Assembly: GCF_900116765.1 (NCBI RefSeq)
Contig: NZ_UETC01000001.1
Coordinates: 310,001 to 374,000 of the forward strand
Length of the DNA stretch: 64,000 nucleotides
DNA from: Jannaschia seohaensis
GTDB lineage: Bacteria > Pseudomonadota > Alphaproteobacteria > Rhodobacterales > Rhodobacteraceae
Direction: 5' to 3'
In this document: piece by piece, positions 54,584 to 63,756 of the stretch
How positions within the stretch are numbered: the first letter of the stretch is position 1
Layout: the number at the start of each line of letters is the position of its first letter
Notes under the pieces: model-generated
What the model was told of the DNA's origin: nothing
What the model saw: the letters and a program-made list of their open reading frames with translations, nothing else
Databases searched by the model: none
Made by a program: the position numbers and the translations under genes

Positions 54584-55276
54584 TCACGACATCGCGGTCA
54601 GCCGCGGCCGGAGCGCCGCGAGCACCGCGTCCTCCTGTTCGGTCCAGGGTGCCTGACGGGCGCGGAAGAGCGTCGCCTCGCTGGCATGGATCAGGCCGTC
54701 CCGCAGGATCTTCAGGTGGTTCGCGCGCAGGGTCTCGCCGGTGGAGGTGATGTCGGCGATCGCCTCGGCGGTGCAATTGCGCACCGTGCCCTCGGTCGCG
54801 CCCTGGCTGTCGACCAGGGCGTAATCGGCCACGCCATGGCGGCGCAGGAACTCCCGCACGAGGCGGTGGTATTTCGTGGCGATGCGCAGGCGGTGGCCAT
54901 GGGTCGCCCGGAACTGAGCGCAGACGGCGTCCAGGTCGTCGAGCGTGTCGACATCGGCCCAGAGCATCGGCACGGCCAGGATCAGGTCGGCATGGCCGAA
55001 GCCCATGGGCGCGAGCGTCTCGACCCGGGTCTCCCAGGCGGGCAGGGTCTCGCGGACGAGATCGCTGCCGGTGACACCCAGATGGATGCGGCCCGCGGCG
55101 AGCTCCCGCGGGATTTCGGAAGCCGAGAGCAGCACGAGCCGCATCTCCGCGCCTTCGACCTGTCCGGCATATTCCCGGTCCGATCCGCTGCGCGACAGCG
55201 TGAGGCCGCGGGCGCCGAACCAGTCGAAGGTCTTTTCCATCAGCCGCCCCTTGGACGGCACGCCGAGCGCGATCAT
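54584..55276 (-). CDS. hisG: ATP phosphoribosyltransferase, short form
   Basis: First step of histidine biosynthesis, ATP plus PRPP. 230 aa, the short form that lacks the C-terminal regulatory domain and needs HisZ. Blocks: GVPSKGRLMEKTFDWF, LGVTGSDLVRE, RIATKYHRLVREFL, ADITSTGETLRANHLKIL. The ATG at 55276 matches the family start; a frame to 55477 runs through a repeat element. It follows hisZ, from which a 133-bp gap carrying that repeat separates it. Confidence 0.94.
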   Translation of the reverse strand: MIALGVPSKGRLMEKTFDWFGARGLTLSRSGSDREYAGQVEGAEMRLVLLSASEIPRELAAGRIHLGVTGSDLVRETLPAWETRVETLAPMGFGHADLILAVPMLWADVDTLDDLDAVCAQFRATHGHRLRIATKYHRLVREFLRRHGVADYALVDSQGATEGTVRNCTAEAIADITSTGETLRANHLKILRDGLIHASEATLFRARQAPWTEQEDAVLAALRPRLTAMS

Positions 55277-55363
55277 GGGCGTGGTCCCTTGGCTGGGGGC
55301 GCAGACGCCGCATGGGCAGGGCGCGGCCAGATGCAGGCCTGGATCGGCGGATGGGATCGCCCG

Positions 55364-55409
55364 GCCGGAGCGTGCGCCTCCGGCGGGGATATTTGAGCAG
55401 GGAAGAAGA
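55364..55409 (+). repeat. Dispersed hairpin-plus-core repeat, copy 4 (hisZ-hisG gap)
   Basis: Hairpin GCCGGAG-N7-CTCCGGC (55364-55384) followed by GGGGATATTTGAGCAGGGAA and GAAGA. The AGAAGA end touches the hisZ stop codon at 55410. This copy has the GGGATATTT variant of the core. Confidence 0.72.
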
Positions 55410-56501
55410 TCACGGCCGCTCTCCCAGCAGGCCCGGTCGGATGACGCCGCCAACGGCGGGGATCGCGCCCTGGCCACCCAGCGCCGCGGTCAGGGCGTCG
55501 TAGCGCCCGCCGGTGGCGAGGGGCGGCTCGCCGGGGCGGTCCGGGGTGGTGAAGGTGAAGGTGAAGCCGTCGTAATATTCGAGGGTGGAGCGGCCCCGGG
55601 CAGGGGCGAAGGGCAGGGTGTCGACCGCGAGGCCGCGGCGGGCCATCGCCTCGGCCCGGGCCTCCAGGCGGTCGATGGCGGGCCGGAGCGCGGGCAGGTC
55701 CGTGGCGAGGTCGCGGAGCGGACCCAAGGCGCCGGTCATCGTGCCTTCCAGCGTCAGCAGGCGGTCCAGCACGTCGGCTTCGGCGGCCGGGATCGGCGGG
55801 GTCCGGGCGTCTTCGGCCAGGGCGGTGAGCCGCGCGGCGACCTCGTCCAGGCTGCGGAGTCCGGCTTCGGGACCGGCGGCGGCGGCGATGGCTTCGGGGG
55901 TCTCGTGCTCCAGTCGGGCGAGGAGGGCGGCGCGGTCCGGATCGGGCGCCACCCGCCCCGTGAAGCGGTCGGTCAGGCGGCGAAAGCGGGTGGGGCGCCA
56001 GATGTGGCGGCGCAGCGCGGCCCGGCGGCGGGGCGTGGTGGCCAGTCCCTCGACCGCCGCGATGAGCAGGCCCAGATCGCCGGTCGCGGGGACCGGGGAC
56101 CAGGGAGCCAGTGCTTCGCCGATCCGGGCGAAGACATCGGCATCCGCCGCTGCCGGGTCGCTGCCGTCGAAGATCTCGTAGCCGACCTGGAGGTATTCGC
56201 GGGCGCGGCTGGGGTCGTCCTCCTGCCTTCGGAAGACCTCGCCCAGGTAGCAATAGCGGGCCGGCGTAGCGCCGCTTTCGAGATGGGCGCGCACGACCGG
56301 CACGGTGAAATCGGGGCGCAGCATCATCTCGCCCAGGGCAGGGTCCTGGGTCTGGAAGGCGCGGGCGCGGATGTCCTCGCCATAGAGGTCGAGGAGCGGG
56401 CCGGCCTCCAGCAGGATGGGCGCGGAGACGGGGGTGGCGCCGGCGGCGCGCAGGCCCTCGAAAAGGGCCTCGCCCCGCGCGCGGTCGGCGGCGGAGATCA
56501 T
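55410..56501 (-). CDS. hisZ: ATP phosphoribosyltransferase regulatory subunit
   Basis: Histidyl-tRNA-synthetase paralogue that pairs with short HisG and gives histidine feedback. 363 aa. It shows the class II synthetase-like blocks [31 protein letters not shown] and [13 protein letters not shown], and the end [14 protein letters not shown] with a Gly-rich loop, but no full synthetase motif set. The ATG at 56501 overlaps the hisS stop by 4 nt. It is the middle gene of hisS-hisZ-hisG. Confidence 0.9.
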   Translation of the reverse strand: MISAADRARGEALFEGLRAAGATPVSAPILLEAGPLLDLYGEDIRARAFQTQDPALGEMMLRPDFTVPVVRAHLESGATPARYCYLGEVFRRQEDDPSRAREYLQVGYEIFDGSDPAAADADVFARIGEALAPWSPVPATGDLGLLIAAVEGLATTPRRRAALRRHIWRPTRFRRLTDRFTGRVAPDPDRAALLARLEHETPEAIAAAAGPEAGLRSLDEVAARLTALAEDARTPPIPAAEADVLDRLLTLEGTMTGALGPLRDLATDLPALRPAIDRLEARAEAMARRGLAVDTLPFAPARGRSTLEYYDGFTFTFTTPDRPGEPPLATGGRYDALTAALGGQGAIPAVGGVIRPGLLGERP

Positions 56502-58120
56502 GCCAGGAGACGCTTCAGGTGATCGACCAGCCCGTCCAGCGGCACCTCGACCTGGGAGGGGTTCTCCTTCCACTCCTCGACCGTGGCCTGCTCGGCCAGC
56601 TTGGCGCCGAGGATCAGATCCTTGACCTGAACGACGCCGCGCGCGGCCTCGTCGGAGCCCTGGATGATGGCCGCCGGAGAGCCGCGCTTATCCGCGTATT
56701 TCAGTTGGTTGCCGAAGTTACGGGGATTGCCGAGATAGACCTCGGCCCGGATGCCTGCTTGCCGAAGCGTCGCGCAAATCGACTGGTAGTCGGCCATGCG
56801 GTCGCGGTCCATGACGGTGACGACGACGGGGCCCGGCGCCTCGGCCTGGAGCTTGCCCTTGGCGGTGAGCGCCGCGAGCAGGCGGTCGACGCCGACCGAG
56901 ACGCCGGTGGCGGGCACTTGCTGGCCGGTGAAGCGGGTGACGAGGTCGTCGTAGCGCCCACCGCCGGCGACGGAGCCGAACTGGCGGGGGCGGCCCTTCT
57001 CGTCGAGGATCTCGAAGGTCAGCTCGGCCTCGTAGACGGGGCCGGTATAGTAGCCGAGGCCACGGACGACGGAGGGGTCGATGACGATGCGGTCGGGGCC
57101 GTAGCCCTGGGCGTCGAGGAGTTCCTTGATGTCAGTGAGTTCTCGGACGCCTTCGGAGCCTACATCGGAGTCAGATACAAGAACTTGGAGATGTCGCAGC
57201 ATCTTCGTATTCCAGAGCGCACGATCACTGGAACGCTCAGTCCACTGGTCTCTAAAAACTGGAGACGCGGCATCCCTCGCGGCATGCAACCGCTCGCTGT
57301 ACTCATGATTGAACTCCTCAGCGTCAACAGCTTCGCGAGCTAAGGCTGAATCTACTTCGGAGTATGCATTAACGAATTTCATGATGACTTCGGCCTGCGC
57401 ATTCGACAGACCCGCGCCCTCGGTGAAGTCTCCGCTTTCGTCCTTCCGGCCCTCGCCGAGCAGCGCGCGCACGCCGTCGGATCCCAGTCGGTCCAGCTTG
57501 TCGATGGCGCGCAGGACGATGCCGCGCGCCTCGGCCCTGTCGTCGCCTGCGAGGCCCGCGACCTCCATCACGCCGTTGAGCACCTTGCGATTGTTGATCC
57601 GCACCACGTAGTCGCCGCGCGCGATGCCGACCCGCTCCAGCACGTCGGCGAGCATCGCGCAGATTTCCGCGTCCGCCGCGACCGAGGCGGTCCCGACCGT
57701 ATCCGCATCGCACTGATAGAACTGCCGGAAGCGCCCCGGCCCCGGCTTTTCGTTGCGCCAAACGGGCCCCATCGCGTAGCGGCGATAGGGGGTGGGCAGG
57801 GTGTTGCGGTGTTCGGCATAGACGCGGGCCAGAGGCGCGGTCAGGTCGTAGCGGAGGGCGAGCCAGGGGCCGTTCTCCTCGGGTTCTTCCTGCCAGGCGA
57901 AGACGCCCTCGTTGGGGCGGTCCACGTCGGGGAGGAACTTGCCCAGGGCCTCGACGGTCTCGACGGCCGAGGATTCCAGCGCCTCGAAGCCGTAGAGCGC
58001 ATAGACCTCGGCGATGGCGTCCAGCATGGCCTTGCGCTGTGTCACTTCCGCGCCGAAATAGTCGCGGAAGCCGCGGGGCGGGACGGGTTTGGGGCGCGGG
58101 GTTTTCTTGGGCTTGGCCAT
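56498..58120 (-). CDS. hisS: Histidyl-tRNA synthetase with a compositionally foreign middle segment
   Basis: Charges tRNA-His; 540 aa from [21 protein letters not shown], about 40 residues longer than common in Rhodobacterales. Motif 2 region: [42 protein letters not shown]; then [21 protein letters not shown] and [17 protein letters not shown], all intact. Residues about 243-331 are encoded by a low-GC, A/T-ending-codon stretch and read [20 protein letters not shown] and onward, unlike the usual Ala/Arg-rich loop. The frame is unbroken. It overlaps hisZ by 4 nt. Confidence 0.93.
   Translation of the reverse strand: MAKPKKTPRPKPVPPRGFRDYFGAEVTQRKAMLDAIAEVYALYGFEALESSAVETVEALGKFLPDVDRPNEGVFAWQEEPEENGPWLALRYDLTAPLARVYAEHRNTLPTPYRRYAMGPVWRNEKPGPGRFRQFYQCDADTVGTASVAADAEICAMLADVLERVGIARGDYVVRINNRKVLNGVMEVAGLAGDDRAEARGIVLRAIDKLDRLGSDGVRALLGEGRKDESGDFTEGAGLSNAQAEVIMKFVNAYSEVDSALAREAVDAEEFNHEYSERLHAARDAASPVFRDQWTERSSDRALWNTKMLRHLQVLVSDSDVGSEGVRELTDIKELLDAQGYGPDRIVIDPSVVRGLGYYTGPVYEAELTFEILDEKGRPRQFGSVAGGGRYDDLVTRFTGQQVPATGVSVGVDRLLAALTAKGKLQAEAPGPVVVTVMDRDRMADYQSICATLRQAGIRAEVYLGNPRNFGNQLKYADKRGSPAAIIQGSDEAARGVVQVKDLILGAKLAEQATVEEWKENPSQVEVPLDGLVDHLKRLLA
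57127..57390 (-). other. Low-GC mosaic segment inside hisS
   Basis: By hand count 57181-57360 is about 54% GC (98 of 180), against roughly 70% around it. Codons switch to A/T-ending forms (GTT, AAT, GCA, TTA, GAA, TCT, AGA) that neighbours avoid. Both edges fall within conserved HisS sequence ([10 protein letters not shown] and [11 protein letters not shown]). It looks like a recombined or inserted tract from a different genome. Confidence 0.8.
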
Positions 58121-58187
58121 CTCGGGTCCTCTCGTCGCCCGCCCGATACCGCCCGCCCGCGGGTCACGCAACCAGGAGGACCGCCCC

Positions 58188-58382
58188 ATGCAGGCCCATG
58201 AGGAACGCATCGCCCACCTGACCCGCGCCGTCGAAGACCTTTCGGACGTCGTCGCCGCGCAAGCCCGTGCCATCGAGGTGCTGGAGCGCCGCGTCGCCAT
58301 GCTGATGCAAAGGGCTGCCGAGGCCGAGTTGGACGCGGGTGGAACCGTGCCGCTTGCCGACCAGCGGCCGCCGCATTGGTGA
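58188..58382 (+). CDS. slyX: SlyX-family protein
   Basis: 64 aa, ATG at 58188 with AGGAGGA ribosome site. One amphipathic coiled coil ([20 protein letters not shown] then [19 protein letters not shown]) and the typical ending PPHW. Function of SlyX is unknown. It is divergent from hisS, with only 67 bp between the starts. Confidence 0.88.
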   Translation: MQAHEERIAHLTRAVEDLSDVVAAQARAIEVLERRVAMLMQRAAEAELDAGGTVPLADQRPPHW

Positions 58383-58460
58383 GGGGCGCGCAGACGTCGC
58401 CCTGACGGCGCGCGCGGGATGCAGGCCCTTGCCAGGGGGCGTGCCCGGCCGGTCGGTCGG

Positions 58461-58526
58461 AGGGGGCGCTGCCCCCGTCGCCCGGAGGGCGACTCCCCCG
58501 GAGTATTTTTGGCCAGAAGAAGGGGC
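58461..58526 (+). repeat. Dispersed hairpin-plus-core repeat, copy 5
   Basis: Hairpin GGGGGC-gct-GCCCCC (58462-58476), a second GGAGGGCGACTCCC-type stretch, then the core CCCCCGGAGTATTTTTGGCC and AGAAGAAGGGG (58494-58526). It lies in the 540-bp gap between slyX and the P450 gene, just before a decayed gene fragment. Confidence 0.8.
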
Positions 58527-58612
58527 CATTGACCCCTGGGGCATCCCGCAACCGGGGGAACATGGCGCCGGCCGTGCCCTGCCGGATCGGGTGCCTTTGG
58601 GGGGTGATCGCG

Positions 58613-58795
58613 CCATGGGGCCGATGGCGCAGGACTTCCACGACGCCTTCGGAACCGGGGCCGATCCGCGCGGGGCCGTCGCGCCTCGATCCAGGCCCTC
58701 GCGGTGGAGAACGCGTCGCAGCGGGCGCTCAACGGGACACGGATGGACCGGCTCGAGCGGCTGGAGCGCCGGCTGCCCTCGGCGTTGTCGCCTTC
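58613..58795 (+). pseudogene. Frameshifted remnant of an S74 (endosialidase-type) chaperone tail
   Basis: First frame: [20 protein letters not shown], the hallmark of the self-cleaving intramolecular chaperone at the end of tail-spike and similar proteins. After a frameshift near 58688 the second frame continues [20 protein letters not shown] and [13 protein letters not shown], the coiled coil that follows in intact members. The upstream part of the protein is missing. The rest of the 58383-58926 gap holds the repeat copy and no other supported gene. Confidence 0.7.
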
Positions 58796-58926
58796 CGCGT
58801 GCCGATGGAGCGATCGCACGCGCCCCGCACTCTCCTCCGCCGAAAGGCTGTTTCGGCCGACGACGAACGGCCGCGGCGAGGGCGGCTGCAATTGACCGCA
58901 TCTGCGGGGAGCCGCATCCTGTGCCC

Positions 58927-60069
58927 ATGATCCTGACCGACCTGCCCGACGGCTTCCACGACGATCCTTGGCCGCATTACGCCGCGCTGCGCGAGGCGGG
59001 GGCGGTGCGGCAGCCGGATGGCTCGGTTCTGCTGGGGCGGCACCGCGACCTGGAGGCGGTCTACAAGGATCCGGCGACCTTCCGATCCGACAAGCGGGAG
59101 GTGTTCGCGCCCAAGTTCGGGGACACGCCACTCTATGCGCATCACACCACGTCGCTGGTGTTCAATGATCCGCCTCTGCATGGGCGCGTGCGCCGGGTGC
59201 TGACCGGTGCGCTGACGCCCCGCGCCCTGGCGCAGCTCCAGCCGCGGTTGGAGGCGCTGGTGGACGGGCTGCTCGATCGGATGGGGGCGCAGCCGGACCT
59301 GATCGAGGATTATGCCGCGGCCATCCCGGTCGAGGTGATCGGCGACCTGCTGGACGTGCCGCGCGCGGAGCGGGGGCCGTTGCGGGGCTGGTCGCTCGCC
59401 ATCCTGGGGGCGTTGGAGCCGGCCCCGGGGGCGGCGCGGCTGGAGGCGGGGAACGCGGCGGTTGAGGCGTTCCTGGCCTATCTGCGGGATCTGGTGGCGC
59501 GCCGGCGGGCGCGGCCGGGCGATCCCGAGACGGATGTGCTGACGCGGCTGGCCGCCGATCCGGACCTGTCGGAAGCGGAGCTTCTGCATAACTGCATCTT
59601 CATCCTCAATGCCGGGCACGAGACGACAACCAACCTGATCGGCAGTGCGCTGTGGCTTTTGGACCGGCACAAGGCGGCGCGGGGCGCCGATCCCGCCGCG
59701 CTGATCGAGGAGACCTTGCGCCTGGAGAGCCCGAACCAGCTGGGCAACCGGCAGACGACCGCGCCGGTGACGCTCGCGGGGGTGGAGATCGCGGCCGGGA
59801 CCGATCTGCACCTTTGCATCGGGGCGGCGAACCGCGACGAGGCCGTTTTCGAAGACCCTGACCGCCTGCGCCCGGGCCGCCCGCCGCGCCATCTGGCCTT
59901 CGCCGCCGGGCCGCATGTCTGCATCGGACTGACGCTTGCCCGGATGGAGGGGCGCGTGGCGCTGGCGCGCTTCCTGGCGCGACATCCCGGCTATCGCATC
60001 GTCGATGCGGAGAGGGCCGGGCGCGTCCGATTCCGCGGCTTCTCCCGGCTGACGGCGCGGCTGGGCTGA
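58927..60069 (+). CDS. Cytochrome P450
   Basis: Haem monooxygenase, 380 aa from [16 protein letters not shown]-helix AGHETTTN (oxygen activation), ExxR in EETLRLESP, and the haem-Cys loop [18 protein letters not shown] are all present. It is soluble, bacterial class I type, and needs a ferredoxin and reductase that are not encoded in the window. Substrate unknown. No close operon partner: the HIT gene begins 45 bp later. Confidence 0.93.
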   Translation: MILTDLPDGFHDDPWPHYAALREAGAVRQPDGSVLLGRHRDLEAVYKDPATFRSDKREVFAPKFGDTPLYAHHTTSLVFNDPPLHGRVRRVLTGALTPRALAQLQPRLEALVDGLLDRMGAQPDLIEDYAAAIPVEVIGDLLDVPRAERGPLRGWSLAILGALEPAPGAARLEAGNAAVEAFLAYLRDLVARRRARPGDPETDVLTRLAADPDLSEAELLHNCIFILNAGHETTTNLIGSALWLLDRHKAARGADPAALIEETLRLESPNQLGNRQTTAPVTLAGVEIAAGTDLHLCIGAANRDEAVFEDPDRLRPGRPPRHLAFAAGPHVCIGLTLARMEGRVALARFLARHPGYRIVDAERAGRVRFRGFSRLTARLG

Positions 60070-60114
60070 GGCGGCGAGGCGCGCTACATCCCTTGCGACT
60101 GAAGAGGAGCCTCC

Positions 60115-60495
60115 ATGGCCTACGACTACGACGACCAGAACGTGTTCGCCCGCATCCTGCGCGGCGAGATCCCCAACGACACGGTGATGGAGACCGAGCA
60201 CACGCTGGCCTTCAACGACATCACGCCCCAGGCGCCGGTCCATGTCCTGGTGATCCCCAAGGGGGCCTATGTCACCTATGACGATTTCTGCGCCAATGCC
60301 TCGGAGGCGGAGATCGTCGATTTCGCGCGCACCTGTGCCGCCATCTGCAAGGAGCGGGGCATCACCGCCGACGCCTCCCCCGGCTTCCGCGCTCTGACCA
60401 ATGCCGGGGAACATGCCGTTCAGGAGGTGCCGCATTTCCACATGCACATCATCGGCGGGCGTCCTCTGGGGCGGATCCTGTCGAAGATGGACTGA
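60115..60495 (+). CDS. HIT-family nucleotide hydrolase (HINT-like)
   Basis: 126 aa. The histidine triad is HFHMHIIGG near the C-terminus; the N-terminus NVFARILRGEIPNDTVMETEHTLAFNDI and PVHVLVIPKGAYV are HINT-type. Family members hydrolyse AMP-lysine or related adenylates. GAGGAGCC ribosome site before the ATG. Start is well supported. Confidence 0.92.
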   Translation: MAYDYDDQNVFARILRGEIPNDTVMETEHTLAFNDITPQAPVHVLVIPKGAYVTYDDFCANASEAEIVDFARTCAAICKERGITADASPGFRALTNAGEHAVQEVPHFHMHIIGGRPLGRILSKMD

Positions 60496-60652
60496 GGCGG
60501 CGGGCGAGAGGCTTGGGTCGGGGCGGATCGCAAGGTGGGTGCGAGAGGGCGACGCCCGGGACGGCCGTGGCGGATTCCGCTGATCGGGCCGGTCGGCGGC
60601 GGCGCGTGATGTCATCCGGCGCGACGCTTGGGCAGCCGCGGGAGGCCCCCAT

Positions 60653-61411
60653 ATGCGCCGTATGATCCGTGCCTTGCTTCTTTGGCCCATGGGCCTCTTC
60701 GCGGTGTTTTTTCTATTGCCGGCCCTGCTTGCCAGCCTGTGGTGGGCGGTGCAGGATCGGCCCTCCTCCTGGCGGGCGGCGGATTGGAGCGCGTCGGGAT
60801 TGCTGCCGGCGGCCGCGGAGATGCCGGAGGCCGCGATCCACGTCCTGGCCGCGCGCACGGGCGGCGCCAAGGGCGCCCTCTCGGTCCATTCCTGGATCGT
60901 CTACAAGGAGGCGGGCGCCGATCGCTGGACTCGTGCGGAAGTGGTGGGCTGGGGCACGCCCCTGCGCCGCGACGCCTATGCGCCGGACGCCCGTTGGTAC
61001 TCGAATGCTCCCGGTTTCGTAGGCTCGGTCACGGGGCCGGAGGCGGCCGCGCTGATTCCCCGGATAGAGGCCAGCATTCGCGACTACCCCTGGGCGCGGC
61101 GGGGCGATTACGGCATCTGGCCGGGGCCAAATTCCAACACCTTCGTGGCCCATATCCTGCGGGAGGTGCCCGAGATCGGACTGACCCTGCCGCCGCACGC
61201 GGTCGGGCGCGATTTCACCGGCCGCGGTCCGGTCGTGACCTGGGATGCGGGCGGCGATTGGCATCTCAGCTGGTCGGGGCTGGCGGGCCTGTCGGCGGGG
61301 CCGCGCACGGGCCTGGAGCTGCACCTGCTGGGCCAGGTCTTCGGTGTGGACGTGCTGCGCCCGGCGCTGAAGCTGCCGGGAATCGGGCGCGTCGGCGTGC
61401 CGTTCTCCTGA
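60653..61411 (+). CDS. DUF3750 protein
   Basis: 252 aa. One N-terminal membrane segment (ALLLWPMGLFAVFFLLPALL) then a mostly periplasmic domain. Family blocks: SVHSWIVYKEAGADRWTRAEVVGWG, RWYSNAPGFVGSVTG, YGIWPGPNSNTFVAHILREVPEIGLTLPPHAVGRDF. DUF3750 function is unknown; the N-S-N-T-F segment resembles a hydrolase-like core. It stands alone. Confidence 0.85.
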   Translation: MRRMIRALLLWPMGLFAVFFLLPALLASLWWAVQDRPSSWRAADWSASGLLPAAAEMPEAAIHVLAARTGGAKGALSVHSWIVYKEAGADRWTRAEVVGWGTPLRRDAYAPDARWYSNAPGFVGSVTGPEAAALIPRIEASIRDYPWARRGDYGIWPGPNSNTFVAHILREVPEIGLTLPPHAVGRDFTGRGPVVTWDAGGDWHLSWSGLAGLSAGPRTGLELHLLGQVFGVDVLRPALKLPGIGRVGVPFS

Positions 61412-61609
61412 CGGGGAACGTCGCGACGGAGGGGCGCAATACCGCAAACCCCGTTGCGCCCGCCCCCCGGCCCGGGCTAGCCCTGCCCGCGACGACGCCC
61501 CGGACGGGGCCGGACAGGTGGCCGCCAGATGCGCCGACCTAGGCAGGGGGCGCGCAGGCGGTATCGTCGCCGGATCGGTCCGCGGCCTCTGCCGATACGA
61601 GGTCCGATC

Positions 61610-61828
61610 ATGCTCCGCTTTCTTCCCCTCTTCCTTCTGGCCGTGCCGGCGCAGGCGCATACCGGCCATTTCGGCGAGCTTGCGGGCCACGACCACTGGG
61701 TTCTGGGCGCTGGTCTGGGGGCCATCGCCGGGGCGGCCGCCATCGCCTGGGTGAAGGGGCGGCGCAAGAAGGACGAACCCGAGGAGCCCTCCGAAGAGGC
61801 CGACACCCCCGAGGAGGCCCCCGCATGA
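61610..61828 (+). CDS. DUF6732 small membrane protein
   Basis: 72 aa: signal-like N-terminus MLRFLPLFLLAVPAQAHTGH, a second hydrophobic segment (WVLGAGLGAIAGAAAIAWV), then a basic and acidic tail. This pattern (AHxGH then GHxHW) is the DUF6732 family, usually next to cobalamin genes in Rhodobacterales. It overlaps cbiX by 4 nt, so it belongs to that operon. A metal-related role is an inference from the His residues. Confidence 0.75.
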   Translation: MLRFLPLFLLAVPAQAHTGHFGELAGHDHWVLGAGLGAIAGAAAIAWVKGRRKKDEPEEPSEEADTPEEAPA

Positions 61829-63030
61829 CCGAGAAGACCGGCGTCATGATTTGCGGGCATGGCAGCCGCTCCCAATCGGCGGTCGACGAGTTCGCGACCC
61901 TTGCGCAAAAGCTGCCCGCCCTGCTGCCCGCCGATTGGGAGGTGGATTACGGCTATCTGGAATTCGCCAACCCGGTGATCCGCGACGGGCTGGACCGGCT
62001 GCGGGAGAAGGGCTGCACCCGGATCCTGGCGGTGCCCGGGATGCTGTTCGCCGCGATGCACGCGAAGAACGACATCCCGACGGTGCTCAACGCCTATGCG
62101 GCGCAACACGGGCTCGACATCCGCTACGGGCGGGAGCTTGGCGTGGACCCGAAGATGCTCGCCGCCGCCGCGGGCCGGATCCGCGAGGCATTGGACGCGG
62201 CCCCGGACGACGTGCCGCTGCATGAGACCTGCCTTGTAGTCATCGGACGTGGCGCCTCGGACCCGGACGCGAACGGCAATGTCGCCAAGATCGCCCGGAT
62301 GCTGCACGAGGGTCTGGGGACCGGCTGGCTGGAGGTCGGCTTCAGCGGCGTGACCTTCCCGCTGGTCGAGCCCTGCCTGGAGCATGCGGCCAGGCTCGGC
62401 TACCGCCGGATCGTCGTCTTCCCCTATTTTCTGTTCAGCGGCATCCTGATCGACCGGATCTACGGCTTCACCGACCGCGTCGCCGCCGCCAACCCGCAGA
62501 TCGAGTTCCTCAAGGCCAGCTATCTGGGCGACCACGACCAGGTTCTCGCCACCTTCGCCGAGCGCATCCGCGAACAGGCGGGCGCGAACCCGCCGCCGAA
62601 TTGCGGCCTCTGCGCCTACCGGGAGCAGGTGCTGGCGCTGGAGGGCGGGCGCCATGTCCATATTCGCCCCGAGGATCGCCAGCATCCCGCCTTCGCCGAC
62701 ACGCCGCCGCCGACCTGCGTGCTCTGCAAATACCGCACCCAGGTGCTCGGCTTCGAGGCGGAGGTCGGCGCGATCCAGGAATCGCATCACCACCATGTCG
62801 AAGGGCAGGGCGCCTCGGCCCCTGGCTCCAACGTGGCGGATTGCACGCTCTGCGACACGTTCTGCACCGGGCTCTGCCGGCTGGAAGCGCAGGCGGACCA
62901 TCACCATCACCCGCATACTCATCACCATGGCGGCGGCCATACTCATCACCACGATCACCATCACCCGACCTATCCCCATGCCGCCCACCCGCACGGGCCG
63001 GAATCGGCACGCCGGACCGCGAAAGGCTGA
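61825..63030 (+). CDS. cbiX: Long CbiX-type sirohydrochlorin cobaltochelatase with His-rich tail
   Basis: Inserts cobalt into the early corrin precursor. 401 aa with two CbiX-fold halves: GVMICGHGSRSQSAVDEF and VVIGRGASDPDANGNV, each with the family's start block. The C-terminal part has three Cys clusters (CGLCAYREQVLALE, CVLCKYRTQVLGFE, then CTLCDTFCTGLC), of which the first two are near repeats, and ends in a His-rich tail (HHHHPHTHHHGGGHTHHHDH). The tail may store metal; a cluster-binding role for the Cys pairs is inferred from the CbiX family. Confidence 0.9.
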   Translation: MTEKTGVMICGHGSRSQSAVDEFATLAQKLPALLPADWEVDYGYLEFANPVIRDGLDRLREKGCTRILAVPGMLFAAMHAKNDIPTVLNAYAAQHGLDIRYGRELGVDPKMLAAAAGRIREALDAAPDDVPLHETCLVVIGRGASDPDANGNVAKIARMLHEGLGTGWLEVGFSGVTFPLVEPCLEHAARLGYRRIVVFPYFLFSGILIDRIYGFTDRVAAANPQIEFLKASYLGDHDQVLATFAERIREQAGANPPPNCGLCAYREQVLALEGGRHVHIRPEDRQHPAFADTPPPTCVLCKYRTQVLGFEAEVGAIQESHHHHVEGQGASAPGSNVADCTLCDTFCTGLCRLEAQADHHHHPHTHHHGGGHTHHHDHHHPTYPHAAHPHGPESARRTAKG

Positions 63031-63031
63031 C

Positions 63032-63097
63032 ATGACCGCCTGCGCCCTTCCCGCCTATCGGGCAAATGTTGCTAAAAAGTTCACGGTTCGCCTATGA
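63032..63097 (+). CDS. Possible 21-aa leader ORF before cobH
   Basis: ATG one base after the cbiX stop, ending TGA over the cobH ATG (ATGA). The product would be MTACALPAYRANVAKKF followed by TVRL. The stretch is more AT-rich than its flanks. It could be a coupling ORF, a remnant, or chance; no attenuator-like hairpin was seen. Confidence 0.3.
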   Translation: MTACALPAYRANVAKKFTVRL

Positions 63098-63726
63098 GGC
63101 CCTATGAGCGGGATCCGGCTGCAATCTATGCCGCGTCTTTCGCCACCGTGCGGGCAGAGGCGAATCTGGACCGTTTTCCCCCCGATGTGGCTGAGATCGC
63201 GGTTCGCGTGATCCATGCGTGCGGCATGGTCGAGGTCGCCGACAGGCTGGCCTATACGCCCGATGTGGCGGCCTCCGGCACCGCCGCGCTGCGGGCCGGG
63301 GTGCCGATCTATGCCGATTGCGAGATGGTCGCGGCGGGCCTGACCCGCCGCCTCTTGCCCGAGGCGTGCGAGGTTCGCTGCACGCTGAACGACCCCCGCA
63401 CGCCCGCCCTGGCCGACGCGCAGGCGACCACCCGCTCCGCCGCCGCCGTCGATCTGTGGGAAACCGAGGGCGCCGTGATCGCCATCGGCAACGCCCCCAC
63501 CGCGCTCTTCCGCCTGCTGGAGCGCCTGGACGAGGGCGCGCCCAAGCCGGCGGCCATCCTCGCCTTCCCGGTCGGCTTCGTCGGCGCCGCCGAATCGAAG
63601 GCCGAGCTCGCCGCCAATCCGCGGGCCACGCCCTTTCTGACCCTGCGCGGCCGCCGGGGCGGATCGGCCATGGCCTCCGCGGCGGTGAATGCGCTCGCTA
63701 TCCTCGCTGCGGGAGGGGTCCAATGA
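63094..63726 (+). CDS. cobH: Precorrin-8X methylmutase
   Basis: Moves a methyl group in the corrin ring to give hydrogenobyrinate. 210 aa, normal length. Blocks: YERDPAAIYAASFATVRAEA, IHACGMVEVADRL, IYADCEMVAAGLTRRLL, IGNAPTALFRLLERL and FPVGFVGAAESKAEL, and the catalytic His in VIHACG. It follows cbiX by 63 bp. The downstream gap carries a repeat copy. Confidence 0.95.
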   Translation: MRPYERDPAAIYAASFATVRAEANLDRFPPDVAEIAVRVIHACGMVEVADRLAYTPDVAASGTAALRAGVPIYADCEMVAAGLTRRLLPEACEVRCTLNDPRTPALADAQATTRSAAAVDLWETEGAVIAIGNAPTALFRLLERLDEGAPKPAAILAFPVGFVGAAESKAELAANPRATPFLTLRGRRGGSAMASAAVNALAILAAGGVQ

Positions 63727-63756
63727 ACTATCCCCTGCCGGACGGGCGCACGCCCC

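Noticed and set aside
57127-57390. The hisS tract as an intein or intron
   Set aside because: Too short for an intein, no splicing motifs, and it lies in a variable loop with frame kept.
61412-63093. Cobalamin riboswitch upstream of the cob genes
   Set aside because: I looked for the B12-box type sequence and supporting stems before DUF6732, cbiX and cobH and found none.
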